Shown: positions 19,471-28,950 of the stretch, in pieces | How positions within the stretch are numbered: the stretch's first letter is position 1 | Layout: every line of letters begins with the position of its first letter | Assembly (NCBI RefSeq): GCF_900142285.1 | Contig: NZ_FRAJ01000008.1 | Location: forward strand, 1 to 64,000 | DNA from: Caminicella sporogenes DSM 14501 | GTDB lineage: Bacteria; Bacillota; Clostridia; Peptostreptococcales; Caminicellaceae | Length of the DNA stretch: 64,000 bases | Direction: 5' to 3' | Notes under the pieces: model-generated | What the model saw: the letters and a program-made list of their open reading frames with translations, nothing else | What the model was told of the DNA's origin: nothing | Database searches by the model: none | Program-made: the position numbers and the translations under genes

Positions 19471-20242
19471 TAAACACCCCTCCATTCATATAAATCCAAA
19501 GTTTAAGAACAGTACCTACTCCTACAGCTATTGATATTGCGATTATTATTGCTTCTCCAACTCTAGATACTCCTGCAATAAGCTCTCCAGATATAAAATC
19601 CCTTAAACCATTTGTAAGTGCTACTCCCGGTACAAGAGGCATTATAGCTCCAACAATTATCATATCTATATTTTCTCCAAGTCCAATAATTTTTGATAAA
19701 ATTGCAAGTAAAGATATTAAAGCACCACTAGTTGCATTAGCCAAAAAAGATGTCTCACTTAATTTTTCAATTTTTTCATTTACAATTATTCCAATAATTG
19801 ATACTAAAAAAGCTAAAACAAAATCAACAAATTCTGCTCCAAATAACAGTGCAAAAAAAGCAGAAGCTATTCCTGTAAAAAATCTTCTTATATAAATGGG
19901 ATATTTTTTATCTTGATCTATTTCTTTTAAAATTTCTAAAGCTTCATCTAAACTCATATCACTATTTACAAATTCTCTTGCAAAATTATTTACTTTAGAT
20001 ATTTTACTAAGATTTATCGTTCTATTTTTTATTCTTTTTATAAAAGTTATCCCATCAAATCTATTCTCAGATATAAATATTCCAGTAGGTGTCACAAAAG
20101 AGCTTACATACTTTAAATTTCTAGATTTACATATTATTTTAATTGTATCTTCCGTTCTATAAGTTTCTGCACCATTTTTAAGCAATATTTCACCAGCATA
20201 TAAAGCTATCCTTAAAATCATTTTTTTATCTTTTTCGCTCAT
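19457..20242 (-). CDS. Threonine/serine exporter family, large subunit (YjjP/ThrE N-terminal type)
   Basis: 261 aa, DUF1212 family. A soluble N-terminal part (residues about 1-120, with GAETYRTEDTI and SFVTPTGIF) precedes about five TM helices with MPLVPGVALTNGLRDFISGE near residues 200-220. First gene of the two-gene exporter; the partner starts inside its last codons. No promoter identified with confidence in the short gap to the divergent SASP gene. Confidence 0.87.
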   Translation of the reverse strand: MSEKDKKMILRIALYAGEILLKNGAETYRTEDTIKIICKSRNLKYVSSFVTPTGIFISENRFDGITFIKRIKNRTINLSKISKVNNFAREFVNSDMSLDEALEILKEIDQDKKYPIYIRRFFTGIASAFFALLFGAEFVDFVLAFLVSIIGIIVNEKIEKLSETSFLANATSGALISLLAILSKIIGLGENIDMIIVGAIMPLVPGVALTNGLRDFISGELIAGVSRVGEAIIIAISIAVGVGTVLKLWIYMNGGVFNALL

Positions 20243-20418
20243 TTAAACAACCCCATTCTAAATATAATTATTTTCGATTATTATATTAAATCACATACTA
20301 ATGATGCTGACAAGAATTAATTTTTAAATTATTCCATCCTTTTTTTACTATGTATTTACAAATAAAATATACAAAAAATATATCTATATCAACCTTTTAT
20401 AAAAAAAGAGGTGATAAT

Positions 20419-20652
20419 ATGCCTAAAGGACCTATAGAACCTAATGCAGCAAAAGCACTTAATGAAATGAAATATGAAATAGCTCATGAATTAGGTATTA
20501 TAGATGATATGGAAAAAAATCGAAAAACTTTTAATTCAGGTTCAAATGTCTTATTTGCTGGACATGTTGGAGGTCAAATGACACGAAGACTTATAGAAAT
20601 GGCTGAAAAAGAGCTTGTAAACAAAAATTCACAAAATAGTGTAAAAGGGTAG
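20419..20652 (+). CDS. Small acid-soluble spore protein, alpha/beta type
   Basis: 77 aa from the ATG at 20419, which has GAGGTGAT at good distance; a longer frame upstream lacks a ribosome site. Contains the two SASP blocks: ALNEMKYEIAHELGI (with the GPR protease site at Glu-Ile) and FAGHVGGQMTRRLIEMAEKEL. These proteins coat and protect forespore DNA and are an amino-acid store on germination. Expression is expected from a sigma-G promoter, not identified with confidence. Shows the host makes endospores. Confidence 0.9.
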   Translation: MPKGPIEPNAAKALNEMKYEIAHELGIIDDMEKNRKTFNSGSNVLFAGHVGGQMTRRLIEMAEKELVNKNSQNSVKG

Positions 20653-20676
20653 AAAAAATTTTTCTACCCTTTTTTT
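20643..20676. terminator. Shared terminator of SASP and yhaM genes
   Basis: Long stem AAAGGGTAGAAAAA / TTTTTCTACCCTTT flanked by A/T-runs. The last codons AAA GGG TAG of both convergent genes form the two arms, so each stop codon lies within the stem. Confidence 0.88.
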
Positions 20677-21623
20677 AAATTTGAATTATAAACTTTTCTG
20701 TTATGAAGTATCCAAATTTTATCTGAAAAATCTCCAGAATTAATTCCTTCTATAGCTTTTTGCATATCAAACATTCTTGCATCTATTATATCTAAGTAAT
20801 GAAGTAATTCTGCCTCTGGTATCATTGGTCTTTTAGGACTTCCAAATTCTGGCTCATAGTGATGAGAAAGAACCATATGTTGTAAAAGCATAGATATTTC
20901 TTCATCAGCTCCTATTTTAGTTGCTACTCTATCTATCTTTTTTATTCCCTGTATTATATGTCCTAAAAGTTGTCCTTCACTTGAATAATCCGATACTATT
21001 CCAAGTTTATTAGCTTCCATTTCATCAACCTTTGCTATATCATGAAGTATTACTCCTGCAAACAACAAGTCAGTATTAAGATGAGTATACACTTCACTCA
21101 ATCTTTCAGCTGATTTAAGCATTGTAAGTATATGGTATAAGAGTCCACTTCTAACTGCATGATGATTTATCTTTGCAGCAGGATAAAATAAAAGTTTATC
21201 TTTACTTTCATAAATAATACTTTCAACTATCTTCTTTATATCTTGATTTTCTATTTTTTCAATATATTTAACTACTTCATCAAACATATACTGCGGATTT
21301 TGAGGTGCACATAAAACATAATCTTCAATATTTAGATTATCTTCTTTCGTTGCATGTCTAATTTTTACTATTTTAAGCTGTAATCGACCTTGCCACTCTA
21401 TTACATTTCCCCTAACTTTTATCAGTTGGTATTGTAAATACTTTTCTTCATCTTCTTTCGTACATTCCCATAATTTTGCATTAATCTCCCCTGTATTGTC
21501 AATCAATGTAAAATCCATGTAATTTTTATTATTACTAGAAGTTTTAACTTCTACAGATTTTATTAAGAAAAATCCTTCTATATAATCTCCATTTTGAAAT
21601 TCTATTATTTTTTTTATTTCCAT
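20664..21623 (-). CDS. yhaM: 3'-5' exoribonuclease YhaM family (OB-fold plus HD domain)
   Basis: 319 aa from ATG 21623, which has GGAGAG 7 bases upstream; the ATG 15 bp earlier precedes the ribosome site. N-terminal OB-fold nucleic-acid-binding domain (about 10-95, FTLIDNTGEINAKLWE), then an HD phosphohydrolase domain with INHHAVRSGLLYHILTML and FAGVILHDIAKVDE, and LSHHYEPEFGSPKRP. This is the YhaM/CBF1 arrangement of Firmicutes 3'-5' exoribonucleases involved in trimming RNA 3' ends. Divergent from gpmI. Confidence 0.9.
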   Translation of the reverse strand: MEIKKIIEFQNGDYIEGFFLIKSVEVKTSSNNKNYMDFTLIDNTGEINAKLWECTKEDEEKYLQYQLIKVRGNVIEWQGRLQLKIVKIRHATKEDNLNIEDYVLCAPQNPQYMFDEVVKYIEKIENQDIKKIVESIIYESKDKLLFYPAAKINHHAVRSGLLYHILTMLKSAERLSEVYTHLNTDLLFAGVILHDIAKVDEMEANKLGIVSDYSSEGQLLGHIIQGIKKIDRVATKIGADEEISMLLQHMVLSHHYEPEFGSPKRPMIPEAELLHYLDIIDARMFDMQKAIEGINSGDFSDKIWILHNRKVYNSNLKKG

Positions 21624-21713
21624 AATATATCTCTCCATTTAATTTATAATCATTTTATATTATAACATCTTGTAAATACATATAAAGTAGTAAATAATAT
21701 TATTTTTTAAATT

Positions 21714-21727
21714 TGAAAACGTTATCA
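21714..21727 (+). promoter_or_regulatory. cre-like catabolite control site upstream of gpmI
   Basis: TGAAAACGTTATCA fits the CcpA cre consensus TGWAARCGYTWNCW at every position. It lies about 70 bp before the gpmI ATG, in the promoter region of a glycolytic gene. CcpA itself is not in the window, so use of the site is inferred. Confidence 0.5.
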
Positions 21728-21797
21728 TCTTCAGTTTGATAATAATTTAATATATAATTCTTATATATTCATCAAATTATCAAAAAGGAGGATATAC

Positions 21798-23360
21798 ATG
21801 AAAAAGCCTACGGTACTTATGATTTTAGACGGATTTGGCTTAAACGAAAAAAGTTATGGCAATGCAATTAAACAAGCTAACACACCAAATCTTGATAGAT
21901 ATTTTGAAAAATATCCTAATAATATAATTCATGCTAGCGGTATGAACGTTGGACTTCCAGAAGGACAAATGGGAAACTCTGAAGTAGGTCATTTGAATAT
22001 AGGTGCTGGAAGAATCGTTTATCAAGATTTTACTCGTATAAGCAAATCTATAAAAGATGGAGATTTCTTTAAAAATGAAGTCTTACTTGAAGCATTGGAA
22101 AATGTAAAAAAACACGATTCAACTCTTCACCTTTGGGGGCTTTTATCTGATGGAGGTGTTCACAGTCACAATACACACCTTTATGCATTATTACAACTTG
22201 CAAAGGACAATGGAATTGAAAAAGTATATGTACACGGATTTTTAGACGGTCGTGATGTTCCGCCTTCAAGTGCTGTAAAATATATTGAAGAATTAGAAGC
22301 AAAAATGAAAGAAATCGGTATAGGAAAGATTGCAACTGTTTCAGGACGTTACTATGCAATGGACCGCGATAAAAGATGGGAAAGAACTAAACTTGCTTAT
22401 GATGCACTGGTATTAGGTCAAGGTGAAAAGGCTAATTCAGCCATAGAAGCTGTAAAAAATTCTTATGCTCAAAACGTAGTAGATGAATTTGTAAAGCCAA
22501 CAGTTATTATGGAAAATAACTGCCCCATTGCAACTGTATTACCTAACGATTCAGTAATCATGTTTAACTTTAGACCAGACAGAGCTAGACAAATTACAAG
22601 AGCTTTTGTAGACCCTGAATTTGATGGTTTTGATAGAAGCAAAGGATTTTTCCCTATACATTATGTATGTATGACTCAATATGATGCTTCAATGCCAAAT
22701 GTCTTCATAGCCTATCCACCACAAAAATTAAAAAATACTTTTGGTGAATATATTGCTAATAAAGGGTTAAAACAACTTAGAATCGCTGAAACTGAAAAAT
22801 ATGCTCATGTTACTTTCTTCTTTAATGGAGGAGTTGAAGAACCTAATAAAAACGAAACAAGAATATTAATCCCTTCACCAAAGGTTGCGACTTATGATAT
22901 GAAACCTGAAATGAGTGCTTATGAAGTAACTGAAAGACTCATCGAAGAAATTAATAAGGATATATATGATGTAATCATTGTAAACTATGCAAATCCTGAT
23001 ATGGTTGGTCATACTGGAAATCTAGAAGCTGCTATAAAGGCTATAGAAGTTGTAGATGAATGTGTAGGAAAAGTTGTTGATACTGTATTAGAAAAAGATG
23101 GACAGATACTTATTACTGCTGACCATGGAAATTCTGATGAAATGCTTGATGAAGAAGGTAATGTCATTACTGCTCATTCTACAAATCCTGTACCTATCAT
23201 ACTTATAAATGCAGCTGAAAATTTTTCACTTGCTGAAGGTAAATTATGTGATATAGCACCAACATTACTTCATTTAATGGGAATTCCTAAACCTGAAGAA
23301 ATGACAGGTAAATCACTACTACTTGAACCTGCATATGCTACTGAAGAAGTTACTGCATAA
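21798..23360 (+). CDS. gpmI: 2,3-bisphosphoglycerate-independent phosphoglycerate mutase
   Basis: 520 aa, normal length (about 510). Alkaline phosphatase superfamily enzyme interconverting 3- and 2-phosphoglycerate, with a phosphotransferase domain inserted into the metal-binding domain. Visible: metal ligand LDGFG (residue 10-14), nucleophile Ser61 in [49 protein letters not shown], and C-terminal metal ligands ADHGNSDEM and [15 protein letters not shown] precedes ATG. Here it is monocistronic rather than embedded in the gapA-pgk-tpi-eno cluster. Confidence 0.97.
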   Translation: MKKPTVLMILDGFGLNEKSYGNAIKQANTPNLDRYFEKYPNNIIHASGMNVGLPEGQMGNSEVGHLNIGAGRIVYQDFTRISKSIKDGDFFKNEVLLEALENVKKHDSTLHLWGLLSDGGVHSHNTHLYALLQLAKDNGIEKVYVHGFLDGRDVPPSSAVKYIEELEAKMKEIGIGKIATVSGRYYAMDRDKRWERTKLAYDALVLGQGEKANSAIEAVKNSYAQNVVDEFVKPTVIMENNCPIATVLPNDSVIMFNFRPDRARQITRAFVDPEFDGFDRSKGFFPIHYVCMTQYDASMPNVFIAYPPQKLKNTFGEYIANKGLKQLRIAETEKYAHVTFFFNGGVEEPNKNETRILIPSPKVATYDMKPEMSAYEVTERLIEEINKDIYDVIIVNYANPDMVGHTGNLEAAIKAIEVVDECVGKVVDTVLEKDGQILITADHGNSDEMLDEEGNVITAHSTNPVPIILINAAENFSLAEGKLCDIAPTLLHLMGIPKPEEMTGKSLLLEPAYATEEVTA

Positions 23361-23394
23361 TTTAAAAAACAAAAATTTTTGAATGTAGATTTAA

Positions 23395-23452
23395 TTAAAA
23401 ATGTACTCTATAAAGTAAGTAAACAAAAAATGCTTTATAGGAGTACATTTTT
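23395..23452 (+). terminator. Terminator of gpmI
   Basis: Arms AAAAATGTACTC..TATAAAG and CTTTATA..GAGTACATTTTT, followed by TTTTTT. Confidence 0.85.
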
Positions 23453-23625
23453 AATTTTTTATATATTTAGCCGTACATAATAACACAATAAAATAACTTT
23501 TATACATACTTTTATCAAACTTAATTTTTTAAATTACAATTTTTCCTTTATCTGTATTGTTAATCTAATAACTATAATTATGTTATAATTAACTTTGCAA
23601 ATATAAAATTACTAGAGGTGATTTT

Positions 23626-24606
23626 ATGAATTCTATCAAGAAATACATACCCGGAATTATTTTTGTCTTATTTATAGCTATTTTATCTATTTTTGTAAAT
23701 AATTTATTGAAAGATTTTATTAACCTTGAAGCTCTTACCATAGCAATTATTATAGGTATTTTTTATAATAATACTATTAAAACTCAAGATATTTTCAAAG
23801 AAGGAGTTAATTTTTCTTTAAAAAAACTACTTAAAATTGGAATTGTACTATTAGGTTTTAAACTAAATATTTATGCAATTTTAAAACTTGGTCCTAAAAT
23901 AATTACTATGGTAATAATTTATGTTCCAACAGCCTTAATTTTATCAATATTTATAGGAAATATATTAAAAGTAAATAAAAAATTATCTACTTTGATAGGT
24001 GTTGGTTCTTGTATTTGTGGTGCATCTGCTGTAGTTGCTTTATCGCCTTGTATAAAAGCTGATGAAGATGATTCAGTAATTGCTGTATCAATAGTTAGCT
24101 TTTTAGGTGCAATAGGAGTTTTAATTTATTCAGCTATTGCTGCTAGTGGAATGAATTTAACTGCCATCCAATACGGTGCTTGGTCTGGACTAACTCTTCA
24201 TGGAGTTGCACATGCTCTAGCTGCTGCATTTGCTTTAGGAGATACTTCAGGTGAAATCGGGACTTTCGTAAAAATGACAAGAGTACTTATGATTGTACCT
24301 GTTTCATTGACCTTAAGCTTCTTTTTTAACAAAGATGGTAACGGTCAAAAAGCTAAATTTCCTATTTATGTTTTATATTTCATTTTAGCTGGAATCATTA
24401 ATTCTATTGGCATAATACCTATAAATATAATTAAAATTTTAACCAAAACAAGCTCTCTATTAATATTAATGGCTATGACTGCCATGGGGCTTTCAGTTAA
24501 TTTCAAAAATATATTAAATAAAGGTATGAAAGCTTTAATAGCTGCAACTTTGCTCTTTAGTATACTTTCAAGTATAAGTCTTTTTTCAATTTTAAAAGTT
24601 TTATAA
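23626..24606 (+). CDS. YeiH-family putative sulfate/anion exporter
   Basis: 326 aa integral membrane protein (Cons_hypoth698/YeiH family) with about ten TM helices. Hallmarks: LEALTIAIIIGI near the N-terminus, GVGSCICGASAVVALSPCIKA (about 125-146) and WSGLTLHGVAHALAAAFALG (about 186-205). Family members are annotated as putative sulfate exporters; direct biochemical support is thin. Its convergent neighbour is a rhodanese lipoprotein, which would fit a sulfur-related role. An extended -10 TGTTATAAT sits at 23581-23589. Ribosome site GAGGTGAT. Confidence 0.85.
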   Translation: MNSIKKYIPGIIFVLFIAILSIFVNNLLKDFINLEALTIAIIIGIFYNNTIKTQDIFKEGVNFSLKKLLKIGIVLLGFKLNIYAILKLGPKIITMVIIYVPTALILSIFIGNILKVNKKLSTLIGVGSCICGASAVVALSPCIKADEDDSVIAVSIVSFLGAIGVLIYSAIAASGMNLTAIQYGAWSGLTLHGVAHALAAAFALGDTSGEIGTFVKMTRVLMIVPVSLTLSFFFNKDGNGQKAKFPIYVLYFILAGIINSIGIIPINIIKILTKTSSLLILMAMTAMGLSVNFKNILNKGMKALIAATLLFSILSSISLFSILKVL

Positions 24607-24610
24607 ACAA

Positions 24611-24656
24611 CAAAAGCAAGGAATTTTCAAATCATATTCCTTGCTTTTTAATTTCA
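24611..24656. terminator. Bidirectional terminator between yeiH-like and rhodanese genes
   Basis: Arms AAAGCAAGGAAT / ATTCCTTGCTTT with 11-base loop, A/T-runs on both sides. Confidence 0.9.
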
Positions 24657-24659
24657 TTT

Positions 24660-26060
24660 TTATTTATTATTTTTAGGTTCTCCAACCTCTATTGGATTAG
24701 ACTTATCCATACTCCATTCATACCATCCACCGTCATATACAGCAATATCTTTCCAGCCCATTAAATAAGCAGCAAAAAATGCTTCACTTGCCCTCCAGCC
24801 TGTACCACAATAAAATACAACTTTTTTGTCAGGAGTAATTCCCCATTCTTCCCAATTTTTTGCTATTTCGTGGAAATTACGCATTGTATTATCAATATTT
24901 CTATAATCCTCCATGTGATATGGGTCTGAACCAGCATGTCCCCATACTGCTCCAGCTATATGTCCCTTTGGTTTAATATAGCTATACCCTTTTGTTTTTC
25001 CTATATATTCTTCCCAACTACGTACACTTACAAGTACTGCATTTTTATCTGCAAGAATTGATTTTACTTTTTGAATATCAATTATATATTCCGGTTTAGC
25101 AGGAACTTTTACACCAAACTCTTTTACAGGAGTTGGTTTATTAGTTTTAGTTTCTATTTCAAAACCTGCATCTAACCATGCTTTAAAACCACCATCTAAA
25201 AGCCTTACATCTTTAACTCCGGCATACATCATAATAGAAGCTGCACGAGCTGCTGCCATATTATCAGCACCGTACAATATCACCGTTGTATCATAAGTAA
25301 TACCATTTCGCAATAACATTTTTTCAATATCTTCATCTGAAACTTTATTCCATAAAGGCTCTTTTTCAATTTCATTAGTATCTAAATGTATTGCTCCCGG
25401 TATATGTCCCTTATTATAATCTTTTGGCTTTCCCCAACTCACTTCAAAAATTTTATACCTTTTTCCTCGATAAGTTTCTGGTTTTTTACCATTTATCAAA
25501 TCATTTATCCAACCAGCATATACTAATTTTTCATAGTTTGCTAATCTATCCATTGGTAGACTTTCATCTAAAGCCCATGCTAATAATCCACCTTCTAAAT
25601 ATAGTACTTTTTTATATCCTAATTCTCTTAAAATCTCAACCATTTCACTAACTTTTTCTCCTTTTGCATCATAAAGTAAAATAGTTTTATCAGAAGTAAT
25701 CCCTTTTGATTTTAAAAGATTTTTCAATTCATCATCATTTATTCTCTTTCCTTCATCATTAAAAATCCAAGAAAATGGAAAATCTACTGCTCCTTTAATA
25801 TGACCTCCCCTTTTCTCCCCATTTAATTTCCATCCATTATATTCTGCTATACTACGTATATCTACTATAACTAAACCTTTTTCTCCTAATCTTTCTGATA
25901 ATTCTTTAACATTTATAGTATTTTTGACTTCTTCTGATTTTAAATTTGTATTAGACTTGTCAACTGTTTTTTCATATTTACCATTACTACATCCGCTTAA
26001 CAAACCAAACATAAGTAACAAAACTACTGTTAAAGCAATTAATTTAAATCTCTTGTTCAT
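24660..26060 (-). CDS. Triple-rhodanese sulfurtransferase lipoprotein
   Basis: 466 aa. Lipoprotein signal with lipobox LLSGC (Cys about 24). Three rhodanese domains follow: I (about 50-170, KGAVDFPFSW, LLYDAKGEKVSE), II (about 195-310, GHIPGAIHLD, ILYGADNMAAA) and III (about 325-460, GHIAGAVWGHAG, VFYCGTGWRASEA). Only domain III has a cysteine in the active-site loop (CGTGWR); loops I and II have Asp/Ala at that place, so these are probably structural or regulatory. Predicted to be anchored outside the membrane and to act on thiosulfate or another sulfane donor. Separate transcript with terminator shared with the yeiH-like gene. Confidence 0.88.
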   Translation of the reverse strand: MNKRFKLIALTVVLLLMFGLLSGCSNGKYEKTVDKSNTNLKSEEVKNTINVKELSERLGEKGLVIVDIRSIAEYNGWKLNGEKRGGHIKGAVDFPFSWIFNDEGKRINDDELKNLLKSKGITSDKTILLYDAKGEKVSEMVEILRELGYKKVLYLEGGLLAWALDESLPMDRLANYEKLVYAGWINDLINGKKPETYRGKRYKIFEVSWGKPKDYNKGHIPGAIHLDTNEIEKEPLWNKVSDEDIEKMLLRNGITYDTTVILYGADNMAAARAASIMMYAGVKDVRLLDGGFKAWLDAGFEIETKTNKPTPVKEFGVKVPAKPEYIIDIQKVKSILADKNAVLVSVRSWEEYIGKTKGYSYIKPKGHIAGAVWGHAGSDPYHMEDYRNIDNTMRNFHEIAKNWEEWGITPDKKVVFYCGTGWRASEAFFAAYLMGWKDIAVYDGGWYEWSMDKSNPIEVGEPKNNK

Positions 26061-26382
26061 TTCTTATTGCCTCCAATCATGATTATGTTAATTTTTCATC
26101 ATTAATACTAACAAAGGGATTAGCTAGATTCAAATAAATATATTTTATAACTTTTTAATACCTATAAATTTATTTTATAATGCTATTTGCAATATAAAAT
26201 TTTTTCTCAAAAATTCATAACTTTATTTAACTAATTTAAAACTAAAACAAATATAATATTAGTCCAACTTGGTATATTCCAAATCGCAAATTTCAAAATC
26301 ATTTTTACAAAAACAACCAGTTTAAAAAAATTAATAATACAAAAACTATTTATACCAATTAAGTTTATAAGGAGTTGTTATT
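26061..26382. other. AT-rich intergenic region, no gene recognised
   Basis: About 320 bp between the rhodanese gene (leftward) and the small SASP gene (rightward). It should contain both promoters, but no hexamer pair or RNA motif stands out. No ORF with ribosome site. Confidence 0.4.
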
Positions 26383-26559
26383 ATGGCTAAAAGAAATAAT
26401 GTTTCTCCTGAAGCACGTATGGCTTTTCAACAGTTAAAAGAAGAAATAGCTAGAGAATTGGGAGTCTATGATACTGTCAAAAAACACGGTTGGGGAGAAG
26501 TTTCTTCAAGAAATTGTGGAAATATTGTAAAAAAAGCTTTAGAAAAGAAACTAAAATAA
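26383..26559 (+). CDS. Small acid-soluble spore protein, alpha/beta-type variant (58 aa)
   Basis: Short gene with ATG at 26383 and a strong AAGGAG upstream. The 58-aa product begins MAKRNNVSPEARMAFQQLK and has EEIARELGV (protease-site region Glu-Glu-Ile-Ala) and a second block WGEVSSRNCGNIVKKALEKK. Compared with the classic form it is shorter and has Asn-Cys-Gly-Asn-Ile where others have GxVGGxM, matching minor clostridial SASPs. Role: forespore DNA binding. Second SASP of the window, not adjacent to the first. Confidence 0.85.
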   Translation: MAKRNNVSPEARMAFQQLKEEIARELGVYDTVKKHGWGEVSSRNCGNIVKKALEKKLK

Positions 26560-26599
26560 CATTAAAAAGATTATCATTTCACTACCTAAAAAAAATTTT

Positions 26600-26640
26600 A
26601 AAAAAACAAGAATACCTTGCTAAATGGTATTCTTGTCTTT
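26600..26640. terminator. Terminator between SASP and SIMPL genes
   Basis: Arms AACAAGAATACC / GGTATTCTTGT with an 9-base loop, A-rich to the left and T-rich to the right; works for both convergent genes. Confidence 0.85.
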
Positions 26641-26643
26641 GTT

Positions 26644-27393
26644 TTATTCATAATCAAATACAGTATTTACCCTTGCCGTTATTTCTATTAAACCTGATTG
26701 TATAATAGTAGTCGTATCTACTGCTTCCATATATGTACGTTCAACAGGATATGCATAACCATAACTTTCTTCTGTTATTTTAATTGGTATCATATTAACT
26801 TTAACTTTTAAAGTATGTTCTATACTTCTAGCTTTTTCAATCGTATTTAATATAGCAAGATTTAAAGCCTCATTATAATATGTATCTGGCTGTGCTATAC
26901 TAAATTTAATACTTTCCACAATGTTTGCACCGCTATCTATTGCTGTATCTATAATTTCTCCAATTTTTTCTAAATTCCTTATCGTTATTGTAAGTTTATT
27001 AGTTACTTTAAATCCTCTAAAAACTTTCTTTCCTCCTTCATAATCATATTGAGGTTCTATCGAAAAAGTTTCTGTCTGTAAATCATCATCATCAATTCCC
27101 ATTTCTTTTAATACCTCAAGTACTCTTTCAACCTTTCTAGAATTTTCAATTTTGGCAACTTCTAATTCTTCATTTTCTGTTATAACTCCTAAAGTAACAG
27201 TAGCAACATCTGGCTTTACTTTAACAGTTCCCTTACCTTCCAATTCTAAAATATAACTACATCTTTTTTCTTCTTTACTTTCTTTTATTTCTTTTTTCAT
27301 CTTTTCTTTTTCATATCTCTTGACATCATGTTTTTTAAATGGATTTTTATATGAATAATCATAAGAATACTTTGCCGATGTTTTTTTAAACAT
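26644..27393 (-). CDS. SIMPL domain protein (DUF541)
   Basis: About 249 aa from ATG 27393 (AGAGGTGA upstream). N-terminal 50 residues are highly charged (KKTSAKYSYDYSYKNPFKKHD then Lys/Glu-rich) without signal peptide, unlike the usual exported YggE/BP26 proteins. From about residue 50 the SIMPL fold: LEGKGTVKVKPDVATVTLGV, LQTETFSIEPQYDYE, GFKVTNKLTITIRNLEKIGEIID, and a final SGLIEITARVNTVFDY. BP26 relatives form ring oligomers. Function unknown; the cytosolic form next to a spore gene could be spore-related, which is only a guess. Confidence 0.85.
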   Translation of the reverse strand: MFKKTSAKYSYDYSYKNPFKKHDVKRYEKEKMKKEIKESKEEKRCSYILELEGKGTVKVKPDVATVTLGVITENEELEVAKIENSRKVERVLEVLKEMGIDDDDLQTETFSIEPQYDYEGGKKVFRGFKVTNKLTITIRNLEKIGEIIDTAIDSGANIVESIKFSIAQPDTYYNEALNLAILNTIEKARSIEHTLKVKVNMIPIKITEESYGYAYPVERTYMEAVDTTTIIQSGLIEITARVNTVFDYE

Positions 27394-27499
27394 AATCCAA
27401 ATCACCTCTCAGTTAATTGTCCTTATAGCAATATTATTCATGTAATTCCTAAAATATCTCTAAAATATTATAGAAAATAATTGTTTTTTCAAAAAAAGT

Positions 27500-27526
27500 A
27501 ATAAGCCCCTTAATTTAAAGGGGACT
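27500..27526 (-). terminator. Terminator of the two-component operon
   Basis: Stem CCCCTTTAAATTAAGGGG (self-complementary) followed on the minus strand by CTTATTACTTTTTTT. Confidence 0.75.
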
Positions 27527-27530
27527 TGAT

Positions 27531-28946
27531 TTAATATTTTGGCAATCTTATAGTAAATTTTGTACCTTTTCCTTCTTCACTTTGCACAGTTATCTCTCCA
27601 TCATGAGCCTTTATAAGCATCTTCGCTATAGTAAGTCCAATACCTGCTCCACCCGTCTTTCGACTCCTAGATTTTTCACTTCGATAAAGCCTTTCAAATA
27701 TATATGGCAAATCTTTTTCCGGTATACCTATACCATTATCTTCAACACTAATAATTATATTATCGCTCTCATCCTTTAAAACTACTTTAACTGTTCCACC
27801 AGCTTCAGTAAATTTTAATGCATTTGATAAAAGATTTATTATTACTTGACTAATTTTATCTCTATCTCCATTTATAAAAATATTTTCTTTAATATCATCT
27901 TTGATTACAATATTTTTTTTATCAAATTCATATCTAAATCCTTCTATAATTTCCCTTAATAACTTTGATATTTCAAATTCCTTCACATCTAAAATTATCT
28001 CATGACTTTCTATATCAACAAGATACTTAAGCTGCTTTACTAATTTCATCAATCTATCTACTTCATTTTTAAATATTATCATTCTTTCCTTAGTCGGCTG
28101 CCATACACCGTCTATTATGGCTTCAACATGACTTTTTAATATTGTAAGAGGCGTTCTTAACTCATGAGCAATATCTGTAGTAAGTCTTTTTCTAAGTTTT
28201 TGCTGTTCTTTTAAAGATTTAGATAAATGATTTATCGATTTTGAAAGTTCCGAAAGTTCCTCTATCTTATTTTCTTCTTCAATTTTTATATCTAAATTAC
28301 CATTACTTATAGCATTTGAAGCCTCTATTATTTTTAAAATAGGTCTTGTAAACAGTTTTGAAAAATAAATCCCTAAAATAATTGCCACTACAATTGAAAA
28401 GAATGCAGCATACATTATTGCTTTATTAATATCTTTTGTAAATTCTACTTCCCTTTCGGATACCATAAATGGACCAATATATCCTATCTCAATATATCCT
28501 ACTATTTTACCTTTATCTTTTAACTCAAAGCTTTTTATTTTATATTCCCCATTATTTATATTAAAATTTTTATTTAAATTTCTTCTGCTCATAAAGCCTT
28601 TGCCCATTCTGCCCATCATCTTCATATGCATTTTCATCATATTTCTTTTCATATGATGGGTAAATATTATATTTCCATTATTATCCTTAATAGTTAAGTC
28701 AAAATTACTTATAAAAGGCGATGCTTCGATATTTAAAAAGCTTTCTTCATTCCAACCTCCATTAACTCGATAGGACTCTTTAACATGTCTAACTATTTGA
28801 TTTATTCTATTTTCCTGCTCGCTTTTCAAATAATAATCAAACTTTTGAAATAAAGTAATATTTGTTATTATACTAACAATAGCTATAGAAAATATCGTTC
28901 CAATTAAAATAAATAATGTTAACCTCGTTCTAAGTTTATTAAACAT
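27531..28946 (-). CDS. Sensor histidine kinase with Met/His-rich sensor segment
   Basis: 471 aa. TM1 (about 10-32), extracytoplasmic sensor (about 33-175), TM2 (about 178-200), HAMP (about 200-250), HisKA with phosphoacceptor His in DIAHELRTPLTILKSH (about 262), then HATPase with N box LLSNALKFT, G1 DNGIGIPE, F box YIFERLYR and G2 GAGIGLTI. The sensor loop contains an unusual stretch between residues about 95 and 125 with FTHHMKRNMMKMHMKMMGR followed by further Met, a composition typical of Cu(I)/Ag(I)-binding segments. Encoded 4 bp after its response regulator. Confidence 0.93.
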   Translation of the reverse strand: MFNKLRTRLTLFILIGTIFSIAIVSIITNITLFQKFDYYLKSEQENRINQIVRHVKESYRVNGGWNEESFLNIEASPFISNFDLTIKDNNGNIIFTHHMKRNMMKMHMKMMGRMGKGFMSRRNLNKNFNINNGEYKIKSFELKDKGKIVGYIEIGYIGPFMVSEREVEFTKDINKAIMYAAFFSIVVAIILGIYFSKLFTRPILKIIEASNAISNGNLDIKIEEENKIEELSELSKSINHLSKSLKEQQKLRKRLTTDIAHELRTPLTILKSHVEAIIDGVWQPTKERMIIFKNEVDRLMKLVKQLKYLVDIESHEIILDVKEFEISKLLREIIEGFRYEFDKKNIVIKDDIKENIFINGDRDKISQVIINLLSNALKFTEAGGTVKVVLKDESDNIIISVEDNGIGIPEKDLPYIFERLYRSEKSRSRKTGGAGIGLTIAKMLIKAHDGEITVQSEEGKGTKFTIRLPKY

Positions 28947-28950
28947 ATTA

